Below, piece after piece: positions 16,930 through 25,923 of a DNA stretch of 64,000 nucleotides. The stretch's first letter is position 1. The number at the start of each line of letters is the position of its first letter. The translations under genes and the position numbers were made by a program. The DNA is from Bradyrhizobium semiaridum (GTDB taxonomy: Bacteria; Pseudomonadota; Alphaproteobacteria; Rhizobiales; Xanthobacteraceae): contig NZ_JAGKJJ010000005.1 of NCBI RefSeq assembly GCF_020329505.1, forward strand, positions 62,001 through 126,000, written 5' to 3'. The notes beneath the pieces were generated by a model, which saw only the letters and a list, made by a program, of their open reading frames with translations, had not been told where the DNA came from and ran no database searches.

Positions 16930-18370
16930 TGGAGCGTCTCCAGAGCCAGCCCGCGGGAGCGAGCGAAAACTCGGGAAGAAGGCGGCGAGAGATCGCACCA
17001 AGCGCCAGCCAGCACAGCGGATTCGTTGGATTAAACCCAAGCATAACGTCGAGCGCTATGCTGATCGAAAACATCGCGAGCGCGCGATCCGCGCCCTCTA
17101 CCTGATCAATGCGGACAAAGATCATCAGCAGCATACCGCAGTAAAGCGCCGTGAAAACCGCCGCAAGCGGAATGCCGCTGGTCAGCGCGATATGCACCGG
17201 CGCAACATCCGCTTGGTCGCGGTCATACTGCAGGAGCTTATGCTCGGTCGGCGAGATATACTTCATAGTGAACTGGCTTCCCAATCCGCGGCCGAAAACG
17301 GCTTCGGCCGGGCCTTGCCTCGCCATCTCCCAAACAGCCTCGAACTCGATATTGCGTGCTGAAGTAAAGCGTACGATGGGATCGACCTTCGGCTTCTGCG
17401 GCGAGCTTTCCTTCCGCATAGAATTTGCCGATGTCGGCGCCTGGCTCCCCTCGGGCGCTCGCGCAGTTCCAGGCACTTCAGTCCCTTCCGTATCGCCATA
17501 GAGCGTCGACTCGACATTGAACCGCGCAACGACGGAAGAGGCCGTAGGTGCGCCGAGCAGCATACTTACCTGCAAGACGATGAACGCGAGAACAAATCCG
17601 ATTGCCGGTGCAGCCATGGCGACCACGACGGTGCGCAGCTGCCAAGATGGCTTCCGTTCCAATCGCAGCGCCAGGGCAATCGCCAGCAGGAGCGCTAGCG
17701 CGAGATAGACCGCGCGTTTGTTTCCGATGATAATCAGCAGCGACCCAAGCGCCACCATGATCCACCGCCCCGCCGACGCACCATAGCTCACCGCAAGCAG
17801 CGCAAGGTTCGGCTGGTAGCTGTAACTGCCCGATTGCAGGCCCGGAGTAAGTGCGAAGGTTACCGCGGCGATCGCGTAGCCCGTCAATATGGCGATCGAG
17901 AGGAACTTGACCGCAGGCTCTCGAATCGGCCGGGTGCCGATCTCGCGGCCGACAAGATAGAAGGCAAGCAGGAAGCTGTACTGAAACGCATGCCGCAGAT
18001 ATGCGAACCGATCAGCGCCGCCGAACAGCCCCGATACGGCACCGACCACGATGATCGCAAGGATACAGGCGGCGAACGGGTCGAGGCAGGCGGCGAGCTT
18101 GCGCCGCAGCGCGATCAAATAGCAGCAGGCCGCGAACAGCAGCACGCAGCGCAAGAACGTCAGCATCCGCACCGAGTCGATCGGCAGGCGATAGTCCAGC
18201 GTATAGGCAACGCAGAAGATCAGGACGTAGCCGATCAACAAGATCAGGAGCCACCGGCGCAGAAGCTGTGGCCGCCAACCTCCAGCCCATCCTACGGAAT
18301 CGTGTTCCAAGATACAGCCTTGATCTCTAACTGAGTTGGTTTGCGAAAGAGGTCTTGTCGAAACTATCAA
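16922..18370 (-). CDS. O-antigen ligase/polymerase-like membrane protein
   Basis: A 482-residue polytopic protein with about 11 membrane segments and a long loop of about 110 residues (from about residue 290) rich in Ser, Pro and Thr before a block starting VRFTSARNIEFEAVWEMA. The late GRGLGSQF and the HIALTSGIPLA segment resemble O-antigen ligase or Wzy proteins (Wzy_C type). TTG 18370 is used because no ATG lies near and the previous gene stops at 18386; this start is uncertain. It is paired with the Wzy-like gene downstream, so one may polymerise and the other ligate. Confidence 0.65.
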   Translation of the reverse strand: MIVSTRPLSQTNSVRDQGCILEHDSVGWAGGWRPQLLRRWLLILLIGYVLIFCVAYTLDYRLPIDSVRMLTFLRCVLLFAACCYLIALRRKLAACLDPFAACILAIIVVGAVSGLFGGADRFAYLRHAFQYSFLLAFYLVGREIGTRPIREPAVKFLSIAILTGYAIAAVTFALTPGLQSGSYSYQPNLALLAVSYGASAGRWIMVALGSLLIIIGNKRAVYLALALLLAIALALRLERKPSWQLRTVVVAMAAPAIGFVLAFIVLQVSMLLGAPTASSVVARFNVESTLYGDTEGTEVPGTARAPEGSQAPTSANSMRKESSPQKPKVDPIVRFTSARNIEFEAVWEMARQGPAEAVFGRGLGSQFTMKYISPTEHKLLQYDRDQADVAPVHIALTSGIPLAAVFTALYCGMLLMIFVRIDQVEGADRALAMFSISIALDVMLGFNPTNPLCWLALGAISRRLLPEFSLAPAGWLWRRSIG

Positions 18371-18385
18371 AGGCGGATTGCATCA

Positions 18386-19801
18386 TCACCGCTGGCCGAT
18401 GGCGGCGGTTGGCGCCGGGGCGCTTTCACGCAATTTCATAAAGCGAGGCAAGTGCAGATTGAGCGACCGCACCAGCGGTTCGACCTGGGCACGCAGCGCG
18501 GCGTTCTCCGCATCGAAGTTGCGCCAGCCGAAATAATCGCCCTCGATGCTGATCGAAACCAGGTGCTGCATGATCGTCCGGCGCGTCGCGGCGAGATCGC
18601 CGGGGGGCTGCCAGCGCGCGAGCCGCTCCGCCAGCTCGTCGATCTCGCCGACGTCCCGTATGTGCACGAATTCATGCTCCGTGGCGTAATAGGGTTCGGA
18701 CACGACGGAACACAGCCCCGCAACGGCGGCCTGGAAGCCGATCGTGCCGGTGAAGGTCACTGAGACCCCGCACTTGCTGATCAGGACGTTGGCCGGCACG
18801 TCATAGGGCACCAGCGTCACCGCGGGCAGCTTCGACAGCCGCTGGAATAGCGCGCGCTGCCGGAAACCGAATTGCAGAGGATGGTCCTTGATGAAGATGC
18901 GATAGCCGGCGCGGCCGAGCACTTCGCAATAGCGCACCACCACATCGTCATGGGCGATCATGGCTTGCGACTCGAGCCAGTAATCCATGGAGGCTTCGGG
19001 GAAAAGCTGCAGCCCGAGGAACACGCGCTTCTCGCGCGGCACATCGGCCAGCCGCTTCTCCCAATCATGGTCGATCAAGCGCAACACGGCGACGTCGGCA
19101 GGCCGTGCCCGGTGCTTGAGCCACCATAGCGCTTCGAGATAGTGGCTGTTGTAGCGGTCGCGCTTGAGGAAGCGCCGGACGTTGAAGAATACGCCGCGCA
19201 GCGCATGGTAGCCGAACACGTACCAGAACCTGGCAAGCGAAAAACGCTTGAGATTGCGGACATAGGTGGGCGCGAAATCGTCCCTGCAGACTTGCTCGAC
19301 CGCCGCATCGACGTCCTTGCTCGACGGATCGTGAAGCCGGATCGGCCGGCCGCGGCGCATCAGCATCACCTGGCCGGGAATGATGGACGTGGCCATCTCC
19401 AGGAAATCGATGCCGCGCCGGTTGGCGATCCGCTCCAGCAGATCCATGACATAGCGGTCGATCGTGAAGGTCACCACCAGGTCGGGATCGAGCTTGTCAT
19501 AGGCCAGCTCGATTGCCTGCGTCATCCCGCCGATCATCCGCATCGCGAGATCGCGGTCGACGCCCCTGAGCGTGCGGCAACGCAGGATGATGTCGTCGCA
19601 GCCATCGCGGCCGAACCGTGCGAGCGCAATGGCCGCGGCGTCTGGCCGGTCCATGAAGCGATAGAAGTCGTCGACCAGCGAGTGGTCGCCCTCGTCGCGG
19701 AGGTCGCTGAGCACGAAGGCTTCGGCAAATTCCATGCGCGACGCCAAATAGTGCCACCACGCCGTCGTGCTTTGTATCGTGAAGAAGACAACGCGGGACA
19801 T
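18386..19801 (-). CDS. Capsule-polysaccharide-synthesis-like protein (Capsule_synth family)
   Basis: A 471-residue soluble protein with no signal peptide. The C-terminal half has VFLGLQLFPEAS, FIKDHPLQFGFRQRALF, and GVSVTFTGTIGFQAAVAG-LCSVVSEPYY, the arrangement of capsule polysaccharide synthesis/export (KpsC/KpsS-like) glycosyltransferases. ATG 19801 shares one base with the legC stop, so the two are translationally coupled. A nonulosonate or Kdo transferase function is possible given the coupling to the legionaminic genes, but this is inference. Confidence 0.65.
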   Translation of the reverse strand: MSRVVFFTIQSTTAWWHYLASRMEFAEAFVLSDLRDEGDHSLVDDFYRFMDRPDAAAIALARFGRDGCDDIILRCRTLRGVDRDLAMRMIGGMTQAIELAYDKLDPDLVVTFTIDRYVMDLLERIANRRGIDFLEMATSIIPGQVMLMRRGRPIRLHDPSSKDVDAAVEQVCRDDFAPTYVRNLKRFSLARFWYVFGYHALRGVFFNVRRFLKRDRYNSHYLEALWWLKHRARPADVAVLRLIDHDWEKRLADVPREKRVFLGLQLFPEASMDYWLESQAMIAHDDVVVRYCEVLGRAGYRIFIKDHPLQFGFRQRALFQRLSKLPAVTLVPYDVPANVLISKCGVSVTFTGTIGFQAAVAGLCSVVSEPYYATEHEFVHIRDVGEIDELAERLARWQPPGDLAATRRTIMQHLVSISIEGDYFGWRNFDAENAALRAQVEPLVRSLNLHLPRFMKLRESAPAPTAAIGQR

Positions 19802-21033
19802 CAGATCGTGCTCGTGCTCTCTTTGCCGTCCTCGGCGAGGAACGGGCTGCTCGGCAGGTTGATGCAGCGCGCCGACATGTCCTCGGCGACGCCAAGCGGC
19901 GAATGCGGGCAGTCGCGATACATCGGAAGCTGGTGCATCGGCGTCCACAGCGGCCGGGCGCGGATGCCGTGGCCGTGCAGCGCCGCCAGCAGGCGGTCGC
20001 GCTCGCCGGCATGTTCGGCGTCGAGCACCAGCAAATTCAGCCAGTAATTGCTTCGCGCCCCTGCCGGCTCGCGATAGATGCGCGCCCAGGGAAACGCGCT
20101 GAACGCCTCGAGGTAACGCTCGGCCAGCCGCCGCTTGGCGGCGATCATCGCCGGCAGGCGTTCCATCTGCGCGCAGCCGAGCGCCGCGTTGATGTTCGGC
20201 AGGCGGTAATTGTAGGCCACCTCGTCATGATCGAACGCCCAGGCGTGCGACTTCTTCGCGGTCGAAGTGAAATGCCGCGCGCGGCGGGCGTGCTCGTCGT
20301 CGTCGGTCAGGATCATGCCGCCGCCGCCGGTGGTGACGATCTTGTTGCCGTTGAAGCTCAGCACCGCGGAATGGCCGAAGGTGCCGCATCCCTGCCCGTT
20401 CCAGGTCGAGCCCAGCGATTCGGTCGCGTCCTCGACCACCACGAGGCCGTATTTCGCGGCCACCGCGCCGAGCGCGGCCATGTCGACCGGATGGCCGAAG
20501 ATATGGACCGGAACCACGGCGCGCAGCCGGCGGCCGGTCTTCCGGTTCACCCATCCGCCATCCCGCTGCACGGCGATTGCGGCAAGATGCCTGTCGAGCG
20601 CCGCGGGATCGATCCCGAGCGTATCCCAGGTCGAATCGACGAAATGCGGAACGGCGCCGGCATGGCTCACCGCATTCGCGGTGGCGACGAAGGTGATCGC
20701 CGGCAGCAGCACCTCGTCGTTCGGCCGCACGCCTTCGAGCACCAGCGCCGCATGCAGCGCGGCGGTGCCGTTGACGATCGCCACCGCATGGCGGGCGCCG
20801 GTCGCCTCCGCGGTCATCTGCTCGAACCGGGTCACATACGCCCCGGCGGAGGACACCCAGTTGGTGTCGATGCAATCCAGCACGAACTCGCGCTCGCGCG
20901 CTCCGAACCTCGGTTCATGCAGCTCGACCGGACGCCGATGCGCGCCGAGCACGGTGTCGACCGCGTCGAGAAGGGGTTTGGGGTCGAGTGCGGTCGGACC
21001 GAGGTCGCTGGCCGGTGCGGACAAGGCGCTCAT
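19801..21033 (-). CDS. legC: UDP-4-keto-sugar aminotransferase (LegC-like, DegT/DnrJ/EryC1)
   Basis: A 410-residue PLP enzyme of the DegT family: ELHEPRFGAREREFVLDCIDTNWVSS is split over residues 37-62, with NGTAALHAAL, LLPAITFVATANAV, VVEDATESLGSTWNG, and the lysine in SFNGNKIVTTGGGG. This matches LegC-type enzymes that aminate C4 of the keto sugar formed by LegB. The ATG at 21033 is used. The open frame on to 21819 only shadows legB. It starts 5 bases after legB and shares a base with the capsule-like gene. Confidence 0.9.
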   Translation of the reverse strand: MSALSAPASDLGPTALDPKPLLDAVDTVLGAHRRPVELHEPRFGAREREFVLDCIDTNWVSSAGAYVTRFEQMTAEATGARHAVAIVNGTAALHAALVLEGVRPNDEVLLPAITFVATANAVSHAGAVPHFVDSTWDTLGIDPAALDRHLAAIAVQRDGGWVNRKTGRRLRAVVPVHIFGHPVDMAALGAVAAKYGLVVVEDATESLGSTWNGQGCGTFGHSAVLSFNGNKIVTTGGGGMILTDDDEHARRARHFTSTAKKSHAWAFDHDEVAYNYRLPNINAALGCAQMERLPAMIAAKRRLAERYLEAFSAFPWARIYREPAGARSNYWLNLLVLDAEHAGERDRLLAALHGHGIRARPLWTPMHQLPMYRDCPHSPLGVAEDMSARCINLPSSPFLAEDGKESTSTI

Positions 21034-21038
21034 CGAAC

Positions 21039-22073
21039 TCACAGCGTGTAGGCGTTGGCGCGATAGCGGGAGAGGTTCTCCTGCTTGGTGAACCAGGCGA
21101 TGGTCTGCTCGAGGCCCTTGCGCAGCCCTTCGACGCCGCCGAAACGCGGCGACCAGCCGAGCAGCTTCGCGGCCTTGGCGTTGCTCGCCCACAGCCGTTC
21201 GACCTCGCTGCGGTCGGGACGGACGCGGATGTCGTCCTGCTCGATCTCGATCTCGGCCCCCATCACCTCGGCGATCAGGCGTGCGGTGTCGCCGATCGAA
21301 ATCTCGAAGCCGCTGCCAATATTGACGACCTCGCCGATGCCGGCCCGCTTCTCCAGCGCCGCCACGAAGCCGCCGACCGTGTCGGCGACATAGTTGAAGT
21401 CGCGGGTCGGATGAACGCTGCCGAGCTTGATGCGGCGCGCCCCGGCCGCGATCTGGGTGATGATGGTCGGAATCACCGCGCGGGTGGACTGCCGCGGGCC
21501 GTAGGTGTTGAACGGCCGCACCACGGTCACCGGAGTGCCGAACGACTTCTCGAACGACAGCGCGATCTGGTCCGCCCCGATCTTGGTCGCCGAATAGGGT
21601 GACTGCCCCTGCAACGGGTGCTCCTCGGTGATCGGAACGAATTGCGCGGTGCCGTAGACTTCGCTGGTCGAGGTGTGCACCACATGGCCGACATCGAGAT
21701 CGCGCGCGGCCTGCAGCACGTTCAGCGTGCCGCGGATGTTCGTATCGAGGTAGGTATCGGGCGAATGGTACGAATAGGGTATGGCAATGAGGGCGGCGAG
21801 ATGCAGCACGGCATCGCATCCCTTCATCGCGGTACGTAGCCCATTTGGGTCACAGACGTTGCCGGCGAACACGTCGATCTCGCCGAGCACATCGCCGGGC
21901 AGCGTATCGAGCCAGCCATACGATCCCATGCTGTTGTAGTGCACGAAGGCGCGCACGCCGAACTGCCGGCGGACCAGTTCTTCAGCAAGATGGGAGCCGA
22001 TGAATCCACCCGCGCCCGTCAGCAATATCTTTCGCAAGCCCCAGGTCTCCTTGAACGCCGGCGCCTCCGGCAT
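21039..22073 (-). CDS. legB: NAD-dependent sugar 4,6-dehydratase (LegB-like)
   Basis: A 344-residue extended SDR: LLTGAGGFIGSHLAEEL, VLHLAALIAIPYSYHSP, the TSTSEVYGTA and YSATKIGADQIA catalytic segment with Thr/Tyr/Lys, and RPFNTYGPRQSTRAVIPT. The IPYSYHSPDTY and GPRQS features fit the LegB dehydratases that start legionaminic acid synthesis from a nucleotide-GlcNAc. It is the promoter-proximal gene of the operon legB-legC-capsule-like. A possible promoter lies in the AT-rich block near 22186-22222. Confidence 0.9.
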   Translation of the reverse strand: MPEAPAFKETWGLRKILLTGAGGFIGSHLAEELVRRQFGVRAFVHYNSMGSYGWLDTLPGDVLGEIDVFAGNVCDPNGLRTAMKGCDAVLHLAALIAIPYSYHSPDTYLDTNIRGTLNVLQAARDLDVGHVVHTSTSEVYGTAQFVPITEEHPLQGQSPYSATKIGADQIALSFEKSFGTPVTVVRPFNTYGPRQSTRAVIPTIITQIAAGARRIKLGSVHPTRDFNYVADTVGGFVAALEKRAGIGEVVNIGSGFEISIGDTARLIAEVMGAEIEIEQDDIRVRPDRSEVERLWASNAKAAKLLGWSPRFGGVEGLRKGLEQTIAWFTKQENLSRYRANAYTL

Positions 22074-22502
22074 TACCGCCGCCTTCTAGCCACTCCGGTG
22101 CCGCGAGGCCAGATGGAAAGTGCCGAAACCCGAATGGATCCCGTCGCGGGATCGCAGGATGGCAAGCCGGACAACCCAAGGCGCGGTTATAAGCTATTGA
22201 ATTTACTGCAATTACCAGCAAGGCCCCCGGGGACGGGATTTGGAACCTGCCATAACGACGGGCGCCCCGGAGACAATTGGCGAGAATTCAAGTTTCTTCG
22301 TCGATTCCAAGCCGCGAGCAAAGAGGCCGCGACCGATGATTTCGGAAGCATCTGACCGCGACGGACGGCAGATGCGGTCCAGAACGCGGGGGTCTCGCCG
22401 GCATGGCGGCCGCAAGGACGCCCATCGCGACAGTCGTTGTGTGCGCGTTTTGAATAAGGTATCGGACGGCCTTGCTGCCAAGCCTTGCTGGAGAGAAACT
22501 AG
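22074..22502. other. 429-base divergent intergenic region
   Basis: No convincing gene is seen here: open frames in this stretch have no family-like features. It separates legB (minus) from the membrane protein at 22503 (plus) and must carry both promoters. The block 22186-22222 is markedly AT-rich in a GC-rich setting and, read on the minus strand, contains TTGCTG and TTGCAG hexamers followed by TATAAC, but the spacings are not ideal. I could not fix exact promoter positions. Confidence 0.4.
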
Positions 22503-23840
22503 GTGAATGGGATCGGTCGCGGCCTGATGCCGGAAAGCTACAGGCTGCCGCTGCTGGTTCTCGTTCATATCGTGATGACCTGCGTATCGCTTGCCTGCGT
22601 CGCGCACCTCTATTCGGATTATCACATTTTCTTCCGGTCCAGCGGCCTGCTTCCGGCGATTGCCGTCGTCGCCGCGTTCTCCACCGTGGCGATCGCGTTC
22701 ATCTATGCCGAATTCAGCTTCGGCTACTTCGTCGGATTTTACCTCTTCACGATGATCGCCGGCTATCTGTGGCTCAATCAATTCTCGGAATTCATCTATA
22801 ATCACGCACTCAGTGGCTTGTCCGCGATCGCATCGGGCGTCGCCTTCCTGTTGCCCGTGCTGTTCATTCGATCGCCGCTGCCGCAGTACTGGACGCTTTC
22901 ACCGAAAGCCCTGGATCGGCTGGTCGACGCCATTCTCGTGTTCAGCGCCGTGGTGGTGTCGATTGGCGCGACCTATGGCTTCCGGCTGGTTTCAATCGAT
23001 CAGATCTACGACTACCGTTTGACGCTCAGCACACCCACCGCCCTCAACTATCTGATCGGGATAGCGATCGGCGCCTTGCTGCCGTTCGCCTTTGCCTGCT
23101 GCATCGAGCTGAAGAAAATATGGCGCGCCGCGGCGGCGCTGCTCATCCTGCTCGTATTCTATCCGGTCACCGTGAGCAAGATAGCGCTGCTCGCATCGGC
23201 CTGGCTGGTGGTGATGGCGGTCCTTTCGAGGATTTTCGAACTCAGGATCGCGGTCATCGTCTCGCTGCTGGTGCCGCTTGCGATCGGGCTCGTGATGTTC
23301 ACGCTGTTCAAGTTCGAGCTGGTGCCTTATTCGGCGTCCATCCCCTATTTCGGACTGGTCAATTTCCGGATGGTCGCGATCCCGTCGCTGGCGATGGACT
23401 ATTACAACGATTTCTTCTTCAAGCATGATCTGACCTACTATTGTCAGATCGGGGTGTTGAAGCGGGTGATGCCGTGCGCCTATGACGAGCCGCTCTCGGC
23501 AGTCATCTACAAGGCGTTCGGCATCGGGGGATATTTCAACGCGTCGCTGTTCGCGACCGAGGGCGTTGCATCGATCGGACCTTTGTTCGCACCCATCCCG
23601 GCTTTCGTCTGCGGACTGGTGGTCGCGCTGGGCAATCGGGCGTCGGCAAATCTGCCGCCGCGCTTCGTGCTCGTCTCCGGAGCCGTCCTGGTCCAGCTAA
23701 TCCTCAACGTTCCCTTCACGACCGTGCTGGTGACCCACGGCGCGCTGCTGCTGTTCCTGCTCTGGTACATCACGCCGCTATCGGCCAAACGCGAGGCGGA
23801 TGAGAGCTATTCCTCGGCCGTCTTGCGAGCCGCCCGCTGA
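22503..23840 (+). CDS. Polytopic membrane protein, possible glycan polymerase
   Basis: A 445-residue protein with about 10-11 hydrophobic segments. A loop between late segments holds YYNDFFFKHDLTYYCQIG and a stretch ending YKAFGIGGYFNASLFATEG, which recalls Wzy-type polymerases, but the match is weak. GTG 22503 is chosen with a GGAGAG ribosome site about 8 bases upstream. Its last 34 bases overlap the 3' end of the convergent glycosyltransferase gene. It opens the second glycan block and could polymerise a unit exported by the second flippase. Confidence 0.55.
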   Translation: MNGIGRGLMPESYRLPLLVLVHIVMTCVSLACVAHLYSDYHIFFRSSGLLPAIAVVAAFSTVAIAFIYAEFSFGYFVGFYLFTMIAGYLWLNQFSEFIYNHALSGLSAIASGVAFLLPVLFIRSPLPQYWTLSPKALDRLVDAILVFSAVVVSIGATYGFRLVSIDQIYDYRLTLSTPTALNYLIGIAIGALLPFAFACCIELKKIWRAAAALLILLVFYPVTVSKIALLASAWLVVMAVLSRIFELRIAVIVSLLVPLAIGLVMFTLFKFELVPYSASIPYFGLVNFRMVAIPSLAMDYYNDFFFKHDLTYYCQIGVLKRVMPCAYDEPLSAVIYKAFGIGGYFNASLFATEGVASIGPLFAPIPAFVCGLVVALGNRASANLPPRFVLVSGAVLVQLILNVPFTTVLVTHGALLLFLLWYITPLSAKREADESYSSAVLRAAR

Positions 23841-24994
23841 ACGGTCTGCCGCACGGTTGCGGCAAAGCTTGCCGCGAAAGCGCTGACGCTCTCGTCTTGA
23901 TGCGGGACGATGTTGCGAATGACGGGGCCCTTGGCTTGCGTTAAGGCCTCCGCGAGGAGATCCGCCAGGGCGACCGGATCATCGATGCCGAAATAGCGTG
24001 CGGCGCCCGCGGTCTGCTCGCGGTGCACGTCGATGTCGGACAGGATCATGGGAACGCCGAACGATTTCGCCTCCTCCACCGTCGTGCTCCATCCCTCGAA
24101 ACGCGACGGGTTGATCAGCGCGGTCGAAGCCCGCAGCAGCGCGTAGACATGGGACAACGGAATGATACCGACGTGGCGGAACTGGGCAGCGAGACCGCGC
24201 TTTCGGACCTCCGCATCGACGCGTTCGAAATAGCCCGGCTCGCGCGGGTCCTCGGTGCTGCCGGACGCGCATACGACCACGTCGACGCCGCGGTCCTTCA
24301 GGATCGACAGGGCGTCGACGACAAGCTGATGGTTTTTGTGGCGATAGAACTGGTTGGGCAGATAAAAGTAGTTCTCCGGCAGATTGTAGCCGGCCAAGAC
24401 CTCCGAGGCATCCGTATCCAGCAGCGCGGACGGCGGCTGCGTTGCGAAGCGAACCACGCAGATCCGGTTCCTGGCGTGCGGATAATACGCCTTGAAATCG
24501 CGCAGCGCGCTTTCGCTGCTCAGCATGATGGTTCGGCCGGAGCCGATCTGCATCCGAAAACCCAGTTCGCGGCGCCAGCGCCCGGCCCGCGAGAACAGAT
24601 GAGGCAAGGATCGGTGTTGCAGATCGGGTATCCAGGCGACCGCCGGAATCGGCAGTCGCCAGCCGTAGAAGCGCGCCGATTCGACCACCGCATCGATCCG
24701 CGCGGCCTGAAACGAGGCGGCCGCGCCGCGGGCCAGACCAAGCGCCAGCGCCGCGGGCAATTCCCGCTGCCCGTCGAAGGCCGCCGACCGCACGATCTCG
24801 ACACCCTGTATCTCGGCGATCCCGGCCACCTCGCTCTCATCGCTCCGGTTGCCGGCAAAGACGACCGGAGCGAACTCGCCGGGCCGGAAGCGGGCCAGAG
24901 CCGCGAACAGATTGGCCTGATAATTGTACCCGCCGGCCCACAACCGGCGCGAAATGAAGTTGAACGCGATGCGCATCGGAGGCGATACCGTCAT
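23807..24994 (-). CDS. Glycosyltransferase family 4-type (GT-B) protein
   Basis: A 395-residue protein with the GT-B pattern: N-terminal RIAFNFISRRLWAGGYNYQ, central YFYLPNQFYRHKNHQLVVDAL, and the donor-site INPSRFEGWSTTVEEAKSFGVPMI with the E-x7-E spacing. It probably moves a sugar from a nucleotide donor to a lipid-linked chain on the cytoplasmic face. ATG 24994 overlaps the epimerase stop by four bases (ATGA). Donor and acceptor are unknown. Confidence 0.8.
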   Translation of the reverse strand: MTVSPPMRIAFNFISRRLWAGGYNYQANLFAALARFRPGEFAPVVFAGNRSDESEVAGIAEIQGVEIVRSAAFDGQRELPAALALGLARGAAASFQAARIDAVVESARFYGWRLPIPAVAWIPDLQHRSLPHLFSRAGRWRRELGFRMQIGSGRTIMLSSESALRDFKAYYPHARNRICVVRFATQPPSALLDTDASEVLAGYNLPENYFYLPNQFYRHKNHQLVVDALSILKDRGVDVVVCASGSTEDPREPGYFERVDAEVRKRGLAAQFRHVGIIPLSHVYALLRASTALINPSRFEGWSTTVEEAKSFGVPMILSDIDVHREQTAGAARYFGIDDPVALADLLAEALTQAKGPVIRNIVPHQDESVSAFAASFAATVRQTVQRAARKTAEE

Positions 24995-25920
24995 GAGGCC
25001 TGCTGCCTGAACCAGGCCACATAGTCCGCAAGGCCCCGGTCGAGCGGAATCGTCCATGCGAATCCGGTGCGGCGCAGGCTCGCGTCGTCGGCCAGCAGGC
25101 TGACGGGATCACCAGGCCGGCCGATTCCGGAGTAGCGCACGGCGGTCGTGCCGCCCCACTGCCTGATCAGGCCGTCTGCGATGTCGGCGACGCAGGTCCC
25201 GCGGCCCGAGCCGCCATTGACGATGCGGAACGTCTCCTGCGGCGGCTGCTCGGCGACAACGGCCAGCAAGCGGACAACGTCGCGCACGTCGGTCCAGTCA
25301 CGGATCTCGCGGCCCGTTCCGCCGAGATCGAGCCGCTGCTGCTCGCCCTTGAGCCGCGAGCAGATGTCCCAGAGCAACTGCTTGCGCAGGTCGGGTCCGT
25401 ACACCGAGAACAGCCGCACGATGGTGCAGCGAATGCCGAAGCTTCGCGCATAGCTCCGGCACATCTGCTCCATCATCAGCTTGTGCTCGCCGTAGGGCGA
25501 CATCGGCGCCGGCACCGCGGTTTCGGGGATCGGACCGACATGATCGGCGCCGTAGACCGCCGCGCTCGACGCCGCGATCAGCGCACAGTCCGGCGCGGAG
25601 CCGCGCAGCCATTCGAGCAGCCGCGCGGTGCTCGCCACGGTGCGGGAGAAATCCTCGAAGGGGCGCTCGATCGATACGCCGACCGACGATCCGCCGGCAA
25701 GATGGAACACCCGCACCGGCGTGCCGTGCGCGGCCGCCAATGCGTTCAGGTTGGCCGCATCGATCTCGCCATTGGTCCAGCTCTTCAGTCCGAGCCGGCG
25801 CGCTTCCGTGGCATCGAGCGCACCATGGCCGACGCCGTGCACCGCATGGCCGGCGGCAGCCAATGCGCGGACGAGATGGCGGCCGATGAACCCGTTCGCG
25901 CCGGTGATCCAGATCGACAT
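24991..25920 (-). CDS. NAD-dependent epimerase/dehydratase
   Basis: A 309-residue extended SDR with WITGANGFIGRHLVRAL, FHLAGGSSVG, SSAAVYG and YGEHKLMMEQ (catalytic Tyr and Lys), then RLFSVYGPDLRKQL. It resembles UDP-glucose 4-epimerase or dTDP-sugar reductase-like enzymes, but the exact reaction cannot be read. It is three bases downstream of the methyltransferase gene and overlaps the glycosyltransferase gene, so it belongs to one minus-strand operon starting at 31908. Confidence 0.8.
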   Translation of the reverse strand: MSIWITGANGFIGRHLVRALAAAGHAVHGVGHGALDATEARRLGLKSWTNGEIDAANLNALAAAHGTPVRVFHLAGGSSVGVSIERPFEDFSRTVASTARLLEWLRGSAPDCALIAASSAAVYGADHVGPIPETAVPAPMSPYGEHKLMMEQMCRSYARSFGIRCTIVRLFSVYGPDLRKQLLWDICSRLKGEQQRLDLGGTGREIRDWTDVRDVVRLLAVVAEQPPQETFRIVNGGSGRGTCVADIADGLIRQWGGTTAVRYSGIGRPGDPVSLLADDASLRRTGFAWTIPLDRGLADYVAWFRQQAS

Positions 25921-25923
25921 GGC

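Noticed and set aside
1..22073. Flagellin glycosylation island
   Set aside because: No flagellin, Maf/PseE transferase or motility gene is in the window; flippases and polymerases favour a polysaccharide.
22074..22502. Small genes in the gap before 22503
   Set aside because: Frames here lack ribosome sites and have atypical composition.
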